12,196 bases of DNA from Sphingomonas sp. (GCA_030824725.1 JAPJRE010000093.1:1-12196), one strand, 5' to 3'; positions 6,268 through 12,196 are shown, counted from the first letter of the stretch. Program-made: numbers and translations. Notes: generated by a model not told the origin, from the letters alone.

Positions 6268-7323
6268 TCAGGCGTCGAGTTCCACCAGCGACCTTGTTTC
6301 TGCGGACCTTCGGATTGCCTCGGCGACCCGCACATTCTGGGCGCCGTCATAGGCCGGCACGATCGGTGCGGCGGTGCCGAGGATGACCTCCAGAAAATTC
6401 CCGAGCTGCCGGGCGAGCGGATCCTCCCGCGGGACGGGGATGACCTCTTCCACGAGCGGCGTGTGCCACGATGGGGATTGCGGTGCCGGATGGGACAGCA
6501 GGCGCATGCTGGGAAAGTCGAGCGTTCCCAGCGTTCCGGTGACGCTGTAGCAGTCTTCGCTGGGATAGGTCGGATAGACCGGGTTTTCCCGCGAGGTCTG
6601 CTCCCAGCTATGCGGCGAGGCCCCTGCATCCGACAGCAGGAACGTGCCGAGGACCCCGTTCCGAAATTGCAGATTGATCGCCACGGTATCCTCAACCGGG
6701 TATTGCCGGATCGCGTTGGACGCGATCGCCTGGACCGCTGCGATCTCGCCGCAAAAGGTGCGCATGATGCCGATCTCGTGGATGAGATTGATCAGGATCG
6801 GGCCGCCGCCAGGCTGGCTACGCCAAGGCCCCGCTGCGAAATACTCGGCCGGCTTGTAGAAGATCGCGCTGCCCTGAAAAGCGACCAGCCGCCCCAGCCG
6901 CCCCCCGTCGATGATCGCCTTTGCCGCCGTCAGCAGGGGTGAGTGGACGCGGTGGTGGCCGACCAGGACCTTAGCGCCGTGCCGGTCCGCGAGATCCACA
7001 AGATCGCGGGCCTCGTCATGATGCGCGGTGATCGGCTTCTCGATCAGCACCGGGATGCCGCGCTCGATGCACAGCTTCGCCTGCGCATAGTGAAACTCGT
7101 TGGGCGACGAGATGATCACGCCGGATGGCGTTCCCGCTGCCAGGCAGGATTCCAGCGTGTCGAAGATCTGCGTATCGGGGAAGCGTTCGCCGATGTTCCT
7201 GCTGGCATTGCATCCGGGCGTGACGATGCCGGCCAGTTCGCAACGCGGATGCGCCTGGATCATCTCGATATGCTTCAGGCCCATCAGGCCCGGACCGACC
7301 ACTATGATGGATGGCGTCGTCAT
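6268..7323 (-). CDS. Gfo/Idh/MocA-family NAD(P)-dependent oxidoreductase
   Basis: The 351-residue protein starts with a dinucleotide-binding fold, IIVVGPGLMGLKHIEMI (GPGLMG at 10-15). It has the family hallmark EKP (95-97), whose lysine is catalytic, VGHHRVHSP (121-129), and GGGPILINLIHEIG (172-185), where H182 matches the catalytic histidine. In many relatives the histidine motif is flanked by aspartates (DxGxHxxD); here those places hold N, E or I. Members oxidise or reduce hydroxyls of inositols, sugars and nucleotide sugars. As first gene of the operon with an aminotransferase at its end, it could create the ketone that is then aminated. ATG 7323 is chosen because the nucleotide-binding strand follows directly and a GGGCGGGG stretch precedes it; the open frame continues upstream to 7611 without family similarity. 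Confidence 0.9.
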   Translation of the reverse strand: MTTPSIIVVGPGLMGLKHIEMIQAHPRCELAGIVTPGCNASRNIGERFPDTQIFDTLESCLAAGTPSGVIISSPNEFHYAQAKLCIERGIPVLIEKPITAHHDEARDLVDLADRHGAKVLVGHHRVHSPLLTAAKAIIDGGRLGRLVAFQGSAIFYKPAEYFAAGPWRSQPGGGPILINLIHEIGIMRTFCGEIAAVQAIASNAIRQYPVEDTVAINLQFRNGVLGTFLLSDAGASPHSWEQTSRENPVYPTYPSEDCYSVTGTLGTLDFPSMRLLSHPAPQSPSWHTPLVEEVIPVPREDPLARQLGNFLEVILGTAAPIVPAYDGAQNVRVAEAIRRSAETRSLVELDA

Positions 7324-7459
7324 CGCCCCGCCCTGCTCATCTGACTCATCCCGCACCATCTTGCTTCGTGCATAGAAGCTATCGAACCACCCGAAGGCGC
7401 GCTGGCTATCTGACCTCGGCAGTGCACCTGGCGGGATCGCGCATCGCGCCTCTCGATCC

Positions 7460-7490
7460 ATTATAGGACGTGCGTCAGAACGGGACACAA
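7460..7490 (-). promoter_or_regulatory. Candidate sigma-70 promoter of the six-gene operon
   Basis: Read on the minus strand, a perfect TATAAT (7465-7460) is preceded after 19 bases by TTGTGT (7490-7485), which keeps only the TTG of the -35 consensus. Transcription would start near 7453, giving a leader of about 130 bases before the dehydrogenase ATG at 7323. The -10 is excellent and the -35 is weak, so an activator may be involved. Confidence 0.5.
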
Positions 7491-7541
7491 AACGGCGCGG
7501 GCCAATGTGCATGTTCAGCGTCCAACACATCGGCCAAGCGG

Positions 7542-7557
7542 TCGCGGCATGCCGCGA
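7542..7557. promoter_or_regulatory. 16-bp perfect palindrome between the divergent promoters, possible operator
   Basis: TCGCGGCATGCCGCGA is its own reverse complement and is followed one base later by the 10-bp palindrome GCGGCGCCGC (7559-7568). It lies between the two outward TATAAT boxes, the usual place for a shared regulator site in a divergent control region. GC-rich palindromes arise more easily by chance in DNA of this composition. No regulator gene is present in the window. Confidence 0.35.
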
Positions 7558-7618
7558 TGCGGCGCCGCGATGTGCTTCCCGATCCCTGCAGTGGACGCCC
7601 GTGGCCCGCAACGGCCGC

Positions 7619-7624
7619 TATAAT
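7619..7624 (+). promoter_or_regulatory. Candidate -10 box of the plus-strand methyltransferase gene
   Basis: A perfect TATAAT, within CTATAATGG exactly as at the opposite promoter, would start transcription near 7631, about 30 bases before the chosen ATG at 7662. No good -35 hexamer lies at 16-19 bases; GTGGAC (7591-7596) is too far away. The box makes translation starts upstream of 7631 unlikely. Confidence 0.45.
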
Positions 7625-7649
7625 GGGTTGGACGCACCGGCTGCGCAAC

Positions 7650-7653
7650 AGGA
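7650..7653 (+). promoter_or_regulatory. Ribosome binding site that decides the start at 7662
   Basis: AGGA lies eight bases before the ATG at 7662, which is good spacing. The two other in-frame ATGs, at 7623 and 7653, have no purine-rich block at a workable distance, and 7623 lies within the -10 box. Confidence 0.55.
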
Positions 7654-7661
7654 TGAACGAA

Positions 7662-8747
7662 ATGTCTGTGACCTTGGTCTTTCCCGTCTCCACCCCGGAT
7701 GGCCGGACCTATCTCAAGCAAGCGCTGGAGCGGGGAGAGCCGGTGGTGGCGGCATCGTGCGACGTCAGCGATCCCACCAACGGGGCAGTCCCCTGGATAC
7801 GGCTGCCGCTGGTCAGCGAACCGGCGTTCCTCGATGCATTTGCCGATGTGGTGCAGCGGCATGACGTGACGCGGATTCACGCTTCGGCGCACATCGTCCA
7901 CGCAGCGCTCCGCAATCTGCTGCAGGAGCACGATTTGGGTCCGCTGCGGATCATCAACCGCTCGGCGCTCGAACTGGAATTCGAGCGGTGGGACGACATT
8001 TTCGCGCGGGCGGAGCGGTGGGGCCAGTTCATCGAGCGCTTGGTGCCCGCTCAGCCGCAGCCCGGTCTTCCGTTCGTTGCCGGCGTCGTCCGGCTTGCGT
8101 TCGATCTGTTCGGCGAGTCCTATGACGACAAGCTGGCAGCGCTGCTCGCCTGCCTGCTCGATGCGCCGGAGGGCGACATCGTCGAGATCGGCTCCCTGTT
8201 CGGCCGCTCCGCGAGCGTGCTGCTCGCCGGGCGCGCGCTCGGGGTGGCGGAGCGTAAGATGTTCGTGTTCGATCCCTGGTGCTCGGACGCGGGCGCGCAG
8301 CAGGATCTGCCGGTCGCCCTCCAGAAATACACGCGTTCGGCCGGGCTGGAGCGCGTCGCCCACGCGTTCGAAGCGACATTCGCGGCACTGGCCCCGGCCG
8401 GCGCGATGACCGTGTACCGCACGCCCTCGGTTTCCGGCCATGCCGTCTATCGCGGCGAGGCCGATGGTGAGGCCGTGCGCCTGCTGAAGCCGGCGAAGGC
8501 CTCCCAACCGGTGGGCCGGATCGCGCTGCTCCACATCGACGGCAATCACGACCGGTCGGCAGCCGCGGAAGATGTCATGCTCTGGTCCCCGCTCGTCGCC
8601 TCCGGGGGATGGGTGGTGATCGACGACTATAACTGGCGCTATGGCGACGGCCCCAAGGAAGCGGGCGACGCGCTGCTCCGGCTGTGGGGCGACGAGGCTG
8701 CGCGCGCCTTCGTGGCGGGCGACTGTCTGTTCATCCAACGCGCGTGA
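7662..8747 (+). CDS. Two-domain class I SAM-dependent methyltransferase (Methyltransf_24 type)
   Basis: The C-terminal 190 residues of this 361-residue protein form a Rossmann methyltransferase: motif I E175IGSLFGRSASVL, strand-2 acidic end VFDPW (202-206), LLHIDGNHD (289-297) and GGWVVIDDYNW (315-325). The DGNH and DDY pair parallels DGGH and WHDF in the operon's class I enzyme, so both likely bind a divalent metal and methylate hydroxyls. The first 100 residues (MSVTLVFPVSTPDGRTYLKQ onward) look like a separate small alpha/beta domain, similar in layout to the pre-ATP-grasp domain of the ligase in the opposite operon; that similarity is an impression, not an alignment. The next gene starts 53 bp downstream on the same strand. 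The substrate is unknown. Confidence 0.82.
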   Translation: MSVTLVFPVSTPDGRTYLKQALERGEPVVAASCDVSDPTNGAVPWIRLPLVSEPAFLDAFADVVQRHDVTRIHASAHIVHAALRNLLQEHDLGPLRIINRSALELEFERWDDIFARAERWGQFIERLVPAQPQPGLPFVAGVVRLAFDLFGESYDDKLAALLACLLDAPEGDIVEIGSLFGRSASVLLAGRALGVAERKMFVFDPWCSDAGAQQDLPVALQKYTRSAGLERVAHAFEATFAALAPAGAMTVYRTPSVSGHAVYRGEADGEAVRLLKPAKASQPVGRIALLHIDGNHDRSAAAEDVMLWSPLVASGGWVVIDDYNWRYGDGPKEAGDALLRLWGDEAARAFVAGDCLFIQRA

Positions 8748-8755
8748 GCATGGCC

Positions 8756-8772
8756 TTGGCCGTAACTTTGCA
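8756..8772 (+). promoter_or_regulatory. Candidate sigma-54 (RpoN) -24/-12 promoter of the glycosyltransferase gene
   Basis: TTGGCCGTAACTTTGCA has the -24 element TTGGC (8756-8760) and the -12 element TTGCA (8768-8772), with the GG and GC doublets exactly spaced as in the consensus YTGGCACG-N4-TTGCW. Only the less conserved ACG positions differ. Transcription would start near 8783, 18 bases before ATG 8801 or 42 before ATG 8825. It lies in the 53-bp gap between the two plus-strand genes on the right strand, and the DNA after it is AT-rich (ATTAAACAGTTTTCTTTA). An upstream enhancer site would fall within the methyltransferase gene; none was identified. Confidence 0.5.
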
Positions 8773-8800
8773 TTAAACAGTTTTCTTTACCGTCCCGGCC

Positions 8801-10294
8801 ATGATCGCCAGCGAAGCCAAGGATATGTCGGCACGACCGAGCGGGACCGGCTCCCTTCGGTTCAGCTGGTTGCCGCAAGAGCTTCCCGGCGGCGCTTGGC
8901 CCGAACCCCTCCGCGCTGCGCTAAGCGCCGTGATGGACCAGGTTGGCTGGCCCGCCGTGCAGCAGGGCGAACGCGCACGCCTCGAAGCGCTGTATCGCGA
9001 CTTCACCGCCCTCTTCCCACGCTTCCTGGTCGCCGCCGGCGATGTCGACCGGGCCGCCGACCTCTACACGCTCATCCATATTCTGTTGTGGCGCAGTACC
9101 CAGAACCTGGCCGAGCTGAAGCGGTTCAACACGGATGTGGTCCTGCCGTTCGCGGCCTATCTCGCCCGGCACTTTCCCAAGCGACCGCTGCGTCCCGCGA
9201 CGCGCGAAGTGCCGCGCATCGCCTATCTTTCCGAAACGAGCGACCTGTTCAGCACCAATGCGGTGGCGAAGACCACCGTTTCGCTGCTGCTGGGCCAGCA
9301 CGCGATACGCGATCCGGAAGACTGGCCTTTCCTGTATTGCATCAAGCCGCCCGTGCAGAATCTGTGGGATTTCGCCGCCGAAACCGGCCTCCGGGTGCGC
9401 GACATGTCCCGCCCCACGCCCTCGCAGATGACGCAGGCGATCCTGTCGCAGCTCGAGGCGGACGAGATCGACATCTTGATCGCCGACAGCAATTGCGTCG
9501 TCGCGACGATGGTGCTGCAGCAGCGCCCCTGCCGGGTGCAGGCGTTCCACGAGAACGGGTTCGCGCCTTGGGCGATTTCGGAACTGGATCTTGCCTTCAT
9601 GGGCATCACCAAGCCCGCGTCCGGCCTGTTCGACGATCGGGTGGCGATGCGCGAGACGCCGCGGAACACCGCCTCCGTGTTCCACTGCGTCGCGAGGCCG
9701 CAAGCCCAGATCGATGCGTTGCGGAACGTGCTGTGCGCCGGGACCCAGGTCGCGCAGCCGAGCACCATCTACGGATTCTACGGCCGCATGGCCAAGATCA
9801 CGCCGGCCTATATGGCGCTGGTCGAAGAAATCCTGGAGCGCGACCCCCAGGCGATCTTCTTTGCCGGCGGCACCGGCTCGACCGCGATGATCGTGGAGCG
9901 CAGGGCGGCATCGCCTGCCGGCGACCGTATCATCCTCTACGACGAGTTCATCGACGGTCACCTCGTCAGCGAATGCATCGACGTTTTCCTCGACACCTTC
10001 CCGTTCCCGGGCGGCAACGCGTGCCTGGAAACGCAGGCGCACGGGGTACCGGTGGTGTGGATGCAACCGCCGGCGGACAGCGAGATGCAGCTCGTGTTCA
10101 CGTTGCGCGACGAGCGTTTGAAGGCGCGCGATGGCGCCCAGTTCGTCGCGTTGGCGCTGCAGCTGGCCCATCCCGACCAGCGCGAGGACCATGGCAGGTT
10201 CGCGCGGGCGCTTGTCGCCCGGCACGGCGACATGACCGAGCAGGCTACGCTGGTGGAGAATCTCCTACGTGCTGCCTGGAAGCAGGCCAGATGA
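8801..10294 (+). CDS. GT-B glycosyltransferase resembling O-GlcNAc transferase/SPINDLY C-terminal domains
   Basis: The C-terminal half of this 497-residue protein reads like the sugar-nucleotide-binding lobe of GT41-type enzymes: IYGFYGRMAKITPAYM (323-338), AIFFAGGTGS (351-360), DRIILYDEF (375-383), and especially DVFLDTFPFPGGNACLE (394-410) followed by HGVPVVWM (414-421). The matching motif in O-GlcNAc transferases is near DVxLDTFPYNGGTTxxDALWMGVPVV. The acceptor-side lobe begins near PRIAYLSETSDLFSTNAV (138-155). The first 130 residues are helical in appearance with no evident tetratricopeptide repeats, unlike classical members. There is no signal peptide or membrane segment, so it should act in the cytoplasm. 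ATG 8801 is taken; it lacks a Shine-Dalgarno, and ATG 8825, nine codons later, is possible because AAGGA and GAAG lie before it. Donor and acceptor are unknown; a protein acceptor such as flagellin is an inference. Confidence 0.78.
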   Translation: MIASEAKDMSARPSGTGSLRFSWLPQELPGGAWPEPLRAALSAVMDQVGWPAVQQGERARLEALYRDFTALFPRFLVAAGDVDRAADLYTLIHILLWRSTQNLAELKRFNTDVVLPFAAYLARHFPKRPLRPATREVPRIAYLSETSDLFSTNAVAKTTVSLLLGQHAIRDPEDWPFLYCIKPPVQNLWDFAAETGLRVRDMSRPTPSQMTQAILSQLEADEIDILIADSNCVVATMVLQQRPCRVQAFHENGFAPWAISELDLAFMGITKPASGLFDDRVAMRETPRNTASVFHCVARPQAQIDALRNVLCAGTQVAQPSTIYGFYGRMAKITPAYMALVEEILERDPQAIFFAGGTGSTAMIVERRAASPAGDRIILYDEFIDGHLVSECIDVFLDTFPFPGGNACLETQAHGVPVVWMQPPADSEMQLVFTLRDERLKARDGAQFVALALQLAHPDQREDHGRFARALVARHGDMTEQATLVENLLRAAWKQAR

Positions 10295-10417
10295 CAGTTG
10301 CTTCGCCTTGCTGCGAAGAATGTCTGCGCACGCGATGCCGCAGCAGGCTGGCCGATTCAGGCCATGGTGTCGGCGCGCGCGGGTAGTGCCGCCCTCGCGA
10401 GGATCGGCGGGGCGTCG

Positions 10418-11164
10418 TCACCCGCCATCGGAAGGGCACGGGACGCGGCGCACCTTCGCCCAGGCGTTGAACGTGCCCATCACGGCCTGGTCGACATGGA
10501 CGCACTGGCCGCTCAGCAGCTGGCCGATGACCGGATTGTCGCCGTTTGCCACGGGCGTGTTCTTGGCGCGGATGTTGACGAACCAGCGCGCGCGCAGGAC
10601 GTTGCCGACGCTGTTCACCGCGGCCTTGTTGCCGGCGACGACATCGAAATTGACCGCCGAATAGCTGCTGTCGCCGAGCCGCGAGACGGCGACCCATTGC
10701 GGCCGCGCGAGGTTCGCCTCCACTTCGAGCGGCCGCGAGGCTGCACTACCGCCAGCGGAGGCGGAGGAGGACGCCGGGGACTCCGTCGTGTCTTCGGGCG
10801 CTGCCTTCTCTGCCGCAGGGGAGCGGCCGGCCCCGCCGGGCGGCACCTCGGCGCCGCGCATGGCTTCGCCGGGCGTCGCGGGGTTCTGCCAGCTGTTGTT
10901 GAGCACGCGCACAAGCTTCGGATCGCTCTTGCCGCAGATCGCCGCCTGCACCTCGAGCTTCGCATCGAGGAGCGCCTTGCCCGCATCGGTGAACACATGC
11001 CCTTGCACATAGTCGAAATTCTGCTGAAGCAGTTCGCCGCACAGCTTCGACTTGTTCATCTGCGTCTGATCGCGGGTGAGGAGGAAGGTGCCGACGGCAA
11101 GTCCGGCGGCCACGACGCCCTTCAGAACGATGTCCGTAGCTTTCTGCACATTTTCGAGCGTCAT
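10418..11164 (-). CDS. Protein of unknown function with an N-terminal membrane anchor
   Basis: I do not recognise this 248-residue protein. A short N-terminal stretch is followed by one membrane segment (about residues 12-29, IVLKGVVAAGLAVGTFLL). Next comes a charged, partly helical region with two cysteines (LCGELLQQNF and AAICGK), a low-complexity linker rich in A, S, G, P and E (about 105-145), and a C-terminal domain with two more cysteines (SGQCVHV and RVPCPSDGG). The ending, with LLSGQCVHV and NAWAKVRR, is reminiscent of bacterial SH3-like domains. This suggests a single-pass protein with most of its mass outside the cytoplasm, though orientation is uncertain. ATG 11164 is preferred over a GTG at 11212 because GAGAAGG lies about seven bases before it. 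It follows era on the same strand after 99 bp and ends 123 bp from the convergent glycosyltransferase. Confidence 0.7.
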   Translation of the reverse strand: MTLENVQKATDIVLKGVVAAGLAVGTFLLTRDQTQMNKSKLCGELLQQNFDYVQGHVFTDAGKALLDAKLEVQAAICGKSDPKLVRVLNNSWQNPATPGEAMRGAEVPPGGAGRSPAAEKAAPEDTTESPASSSASAGGSAASRPLEVEANLARPQWVAVSRLGDSSYSAVNFDVVAGNKAAVNSVGNVLRARWFVNIRAKNTPVANGDNPVIGQLLSGQCVHVDQAVMGTFNAWAKVRRVPCPSDGG

Positions 11165-11169
11165 CCCGG

Positions 11170-11191
11170 CACCTTCTCGCGTGGAAAGGTG
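11170..11191 (-). promoter_or_regulatory. Small leader hairpin covering the Shine-Dalgarno of the membrane-anchored protein gene
   Basis: In the minus-strand leader, CACCTT (11191-11186) can pair with AAGGTG (11175-11170) over a 10-base loop. The AAGG of the right arm is part of the Shine-Dalgarno used for ATG 11164. The six-pair stem is modest, so any effect on translation would be mild. Confidence 0.25.
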
Positions 11192-11217
11192 CGACCCTGT
11201 TCTCGTCGACACAGCCT

Positions 11218-11223
11218 ATCATA
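11218..11223 (-). promoter_or_regulatory. Candidate -10 box upstream of the membrane-anchored protein gene
   Basis: TATGAT on the minus strand (11223-11218) differs from TATAAT at one base. It would start transcription near 11211, 47 bases before the chosen ATG, and would make the GTG at 11212 unusable. No convincing -35 hexamer is found 16-19 bases upstream in the GC-rich stretch, so read-through from era is an alternative source of transcript. Confidence 0.3.
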
Positions 11224-11263
11224 GCCGCGCCGCGCGGATAAGGGCCCGGGTGGGCGCCGGCGA

Positions 11264-12172
11264 TCAGTCTACCCAGTCGAGCCCGATTTCGCGGTAGAGG
11301 CCGCGATCTTCCTCCCACTTGGGATTGACCTTGACGTGCAGGTACAGGTGCACCGGCACGCCGAGCAGCTTCGAGAGTTCGGTGCGCGCGCGGCTGCCGA
11401 TTTCCTTGAGGCGCTGGCCGCCCTTGCCCAGCACGATCGCCCGCTGGGTGTCGCGCGCGACGAGGATCTGCTGGTGGATTTCGACCGAACCGTCCGCGCG
11501 CTCGCTATACTTCTCGGTCTCGATCGCGCTGGCATAGGGTAACTCGGCATGGAGCTGCAGATAGAGCTGCTCGCGGGTCACTTCGGCGGCGAGCATGCGA
11601 TCGGTCGCGTCCGAGACCTGGTCCTCGGGGAAATGCCATTCGCCCTGCGGCATCGCGCCGGCGAGCGCGGCCTTGAGCTCGGGCACGCCGTCACCGGTCT
11701 GGGCCGAGACGAAATAGGTCTCGTCGAACGCCAGCGCCTCGTTGAGCTTGGCGGCATGGCCGAGCAGGCGCGGCTTGTCGGCGATGTCGACCTTGTTGAG
11801 GATCAGGATCTTGCGCCCCCTGCGGCCGCGTAGGCTGTCGATCACCGCATGGACCTTGGGGCCGATGCCGCCCTTGCCGTCGACGACAAGCGCGACGAGG
11901 TCGGCGCCATCGGTGCCGTCCCACGCCGCGGCGACCATCGCGCGGTCCAGCCGCCGCTCGGGTTCGAAGATGCCGGGGGTGTCGACCAGGATGATCTGGG
12001 TGTCGCCCTCGATGGCGATGCCCATCACGCGCGCGCGCGTCGTCTGCGCCTTGGGGCTGACGATGGCGACCTTCTGGCCGACCAGGGCATTGACCAGCGT
12101 CGACTTGCCGGCATTCGGCGCGCCGAGGATCGCGACGACGCCGCAGGATTGGGTGGTGGTGGGTTCGGTCAT
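11264..12172 (-). CDS. era: GTPase Era, 30S ribosomal subunit assembly factor
   Basis: The 302-residue protein carries every Era hallmark: G1 GAPNAGKS (17-24), G2 threonine in QTTRARV (43-49), G3 DTPG (64-67), G4 NKVD (126-129) and G5 SAQTG (156-160). The C-terminal KH domain has its RNA-binding GKGG loop at 249-252 and continues QRLKEIGSRARTEL. Era binds the 3' end of 16S rRNA near the anti-Shine-Dalgarno and helps 30S maturation in the cytoplasm, coupling it to growth. Length is normal for the family. In many alphaproteobacteria era follows rnc and precedes recO. Here the gene after it is the unknown membrane-anchored protein; what lies before it is outside the window. GGAA precedes the ATG at 12172. 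Confidence 0.97.
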   Translation of the reverse strand: MTEPTTTQSCGVVAILGAPNAGKSTLVNALVGQKVAIVSPKAQTTRARVMGIAIEGDTQIILVDTPGIFEPERRLDRAMVAAAWDGTDGADLVALVVDGKGGIGPKVHAVIDSLRGRRGRKILILNKVDIADKPRLLGHAAKLNEALAFDETYFVSAQTGDGVPELKAALAGAMPQGEWHFPEDQVSDATDRMLAAEVTREQLYLQLHAELPYASAIETEKYSERADGSVEIHQQILVARDTQRAIVLGKGGQRLKEIGSRARTELSKLLGVPVHLYLHVKVNPKWEEDRGLYREIGLDWVD

Positions 12173-12196
12173 GGGTTCCGGTTGTACTGGGGAATG

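Larger units (their letters stand above)
7324..7661. other. 338-bp divergent intergenic region
   Basis: This gap separates the minus-strand six-gene run from the plus-strand pair. I find no protein-coding or RNA gene in it. It holds two outward-facing TATAAT hexamers (minus 7465-7460, plus 7619-7624), each within the identical nonamer CTATAATGG. A 16-bp perfect palindrome (7542-7557) and a 10-bp one (7559-7568) lie between them. The minus-strand leader would be about 130 bases, the plus-strand leader about 30. The layout suggests co-regulation of both arms. Confidence 0.6.

Noticed and set aside
5896..6942. Long plus-strand frame antisense to the ATP-grasp and dehydrogenase genes
   Set aside because: Crosses the boundary of two real genes and its product is not protein-like.
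7324..7611. N-terminal extension of the dehydrogenase to 7611
   Set aside because: The extra 96 residues are not conserved-looking and run past the candidate promoter at 7460-7490.
7515..8738. A 407-codon open frame antisense to the plus-strand methyltransferase
   Set aside because: It is an effect of GC-rich third-position bias; the product is rich in R, H, Q and G without family motifs, while the opposite strand encodes clear methyltransferase motifs.
8921..10225. A 434-codon open frame antisense to the glycosyltransferase
   Set aside because: Low-complexity, charge-rich product with no recognisable domain; the sense strand carries GT-B motifs over the same span.
8641..10386. A 581-codon plus-strand frame overlapping the glycosyltransferase
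   Set aside because: Arginine-, proline- and alanine-rich out-of-frame translation; it begins inside the methyltransferase gene and has no motifs.
10295..10417. Possible terminator hairpins in the convergent gap (CTTCGC/GCGAAG at 10301-10318; TGGCC/GGCCA at 10349-10364)
   Set aside because: Stems are short and neither is followed by a T-run on either strand, so no intrinsic terminator can be claimed.
1..12196. CRISPR array, tRNA or rRNA genes, toxin-antitoxin pair, phage genes
   Set aside because: No regularly spaced repeats, cloverleaf-like sequences, rRNA stretches or matching small gene pairs were seen on either strand.

Overview
The window is GC-rich DNA, most likely from a sphingomonad-type alphaproteobacterium. 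This rests on base composition, codon style and the overall look of the Era protein; no marker gene settles the taxon. It holds one conserved housekeeping gene (era), an accessory carbohydrate or natural-product type gene cluster, and a scarred left edge made of insertion-sequence remnants.

Left edge (1-783). A rho-independent terminator (1-32) ends transcription entering from the left. It is followed by the first 31 codons of an IS66-type orfA (198-290), whose Shine-Dalgarno lies inside a perfect 25-bp palindrome (166-190). That reading frame stops where an IS256-type remnant begins (about 291-705). The remnant keeps only the C-terminal part of its transposase, on the minus strand, and carries a perfect 22-bp tandem duplication.

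Minus-strand operon (7323 down to 784). Six genes run in one direction with short gaps or overlaps: a Gfo/Idh/MocA dehydrogenase, an ATP-grasp ligase, an FkbM-type methyltransferase with an N-terminal Rossmann-like domain, a class I SAM methyltransferase, a three-histidine-box membrane fatty-acid desaturase, and a DegT/DnrJ/EryC1 PLP aminotransferase. The desaturase and aminotransferase are separated by a 138-bp gap that holds a 14-bp palindrome.

Plus-strand pair (7662-10294). Divergent from the operon lie a two-domain methyltransferase and a GT-B glycosyltransferase resembling the O-GlcNAc transferase/SPINDLY type. The 338-bp divergent gap has near-identical TATAAT boxes pointing outwards, with a 16-bp palindrome between them. 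The glycosyltransferase has a good match to a sigma-54 (-24/-12) promoter directly in front of it.

Right edge (10418-12172). On the minus strand are a membrane-anchored protein of unknown function and era.

Working model (inference): the dehydrogenase and aminotransferase together make an amino sugar or aminocyclitol. The ATP-grasp ligase, desaturase and three methyltransferases add acyl or aminoacyl groups and methyl groups, and the glycosyltransferase attaches the product to a protein or surface glycan. Flagellin is a candidate acceptor because of the sigma-54 site. No substrate can be read from the sequence.
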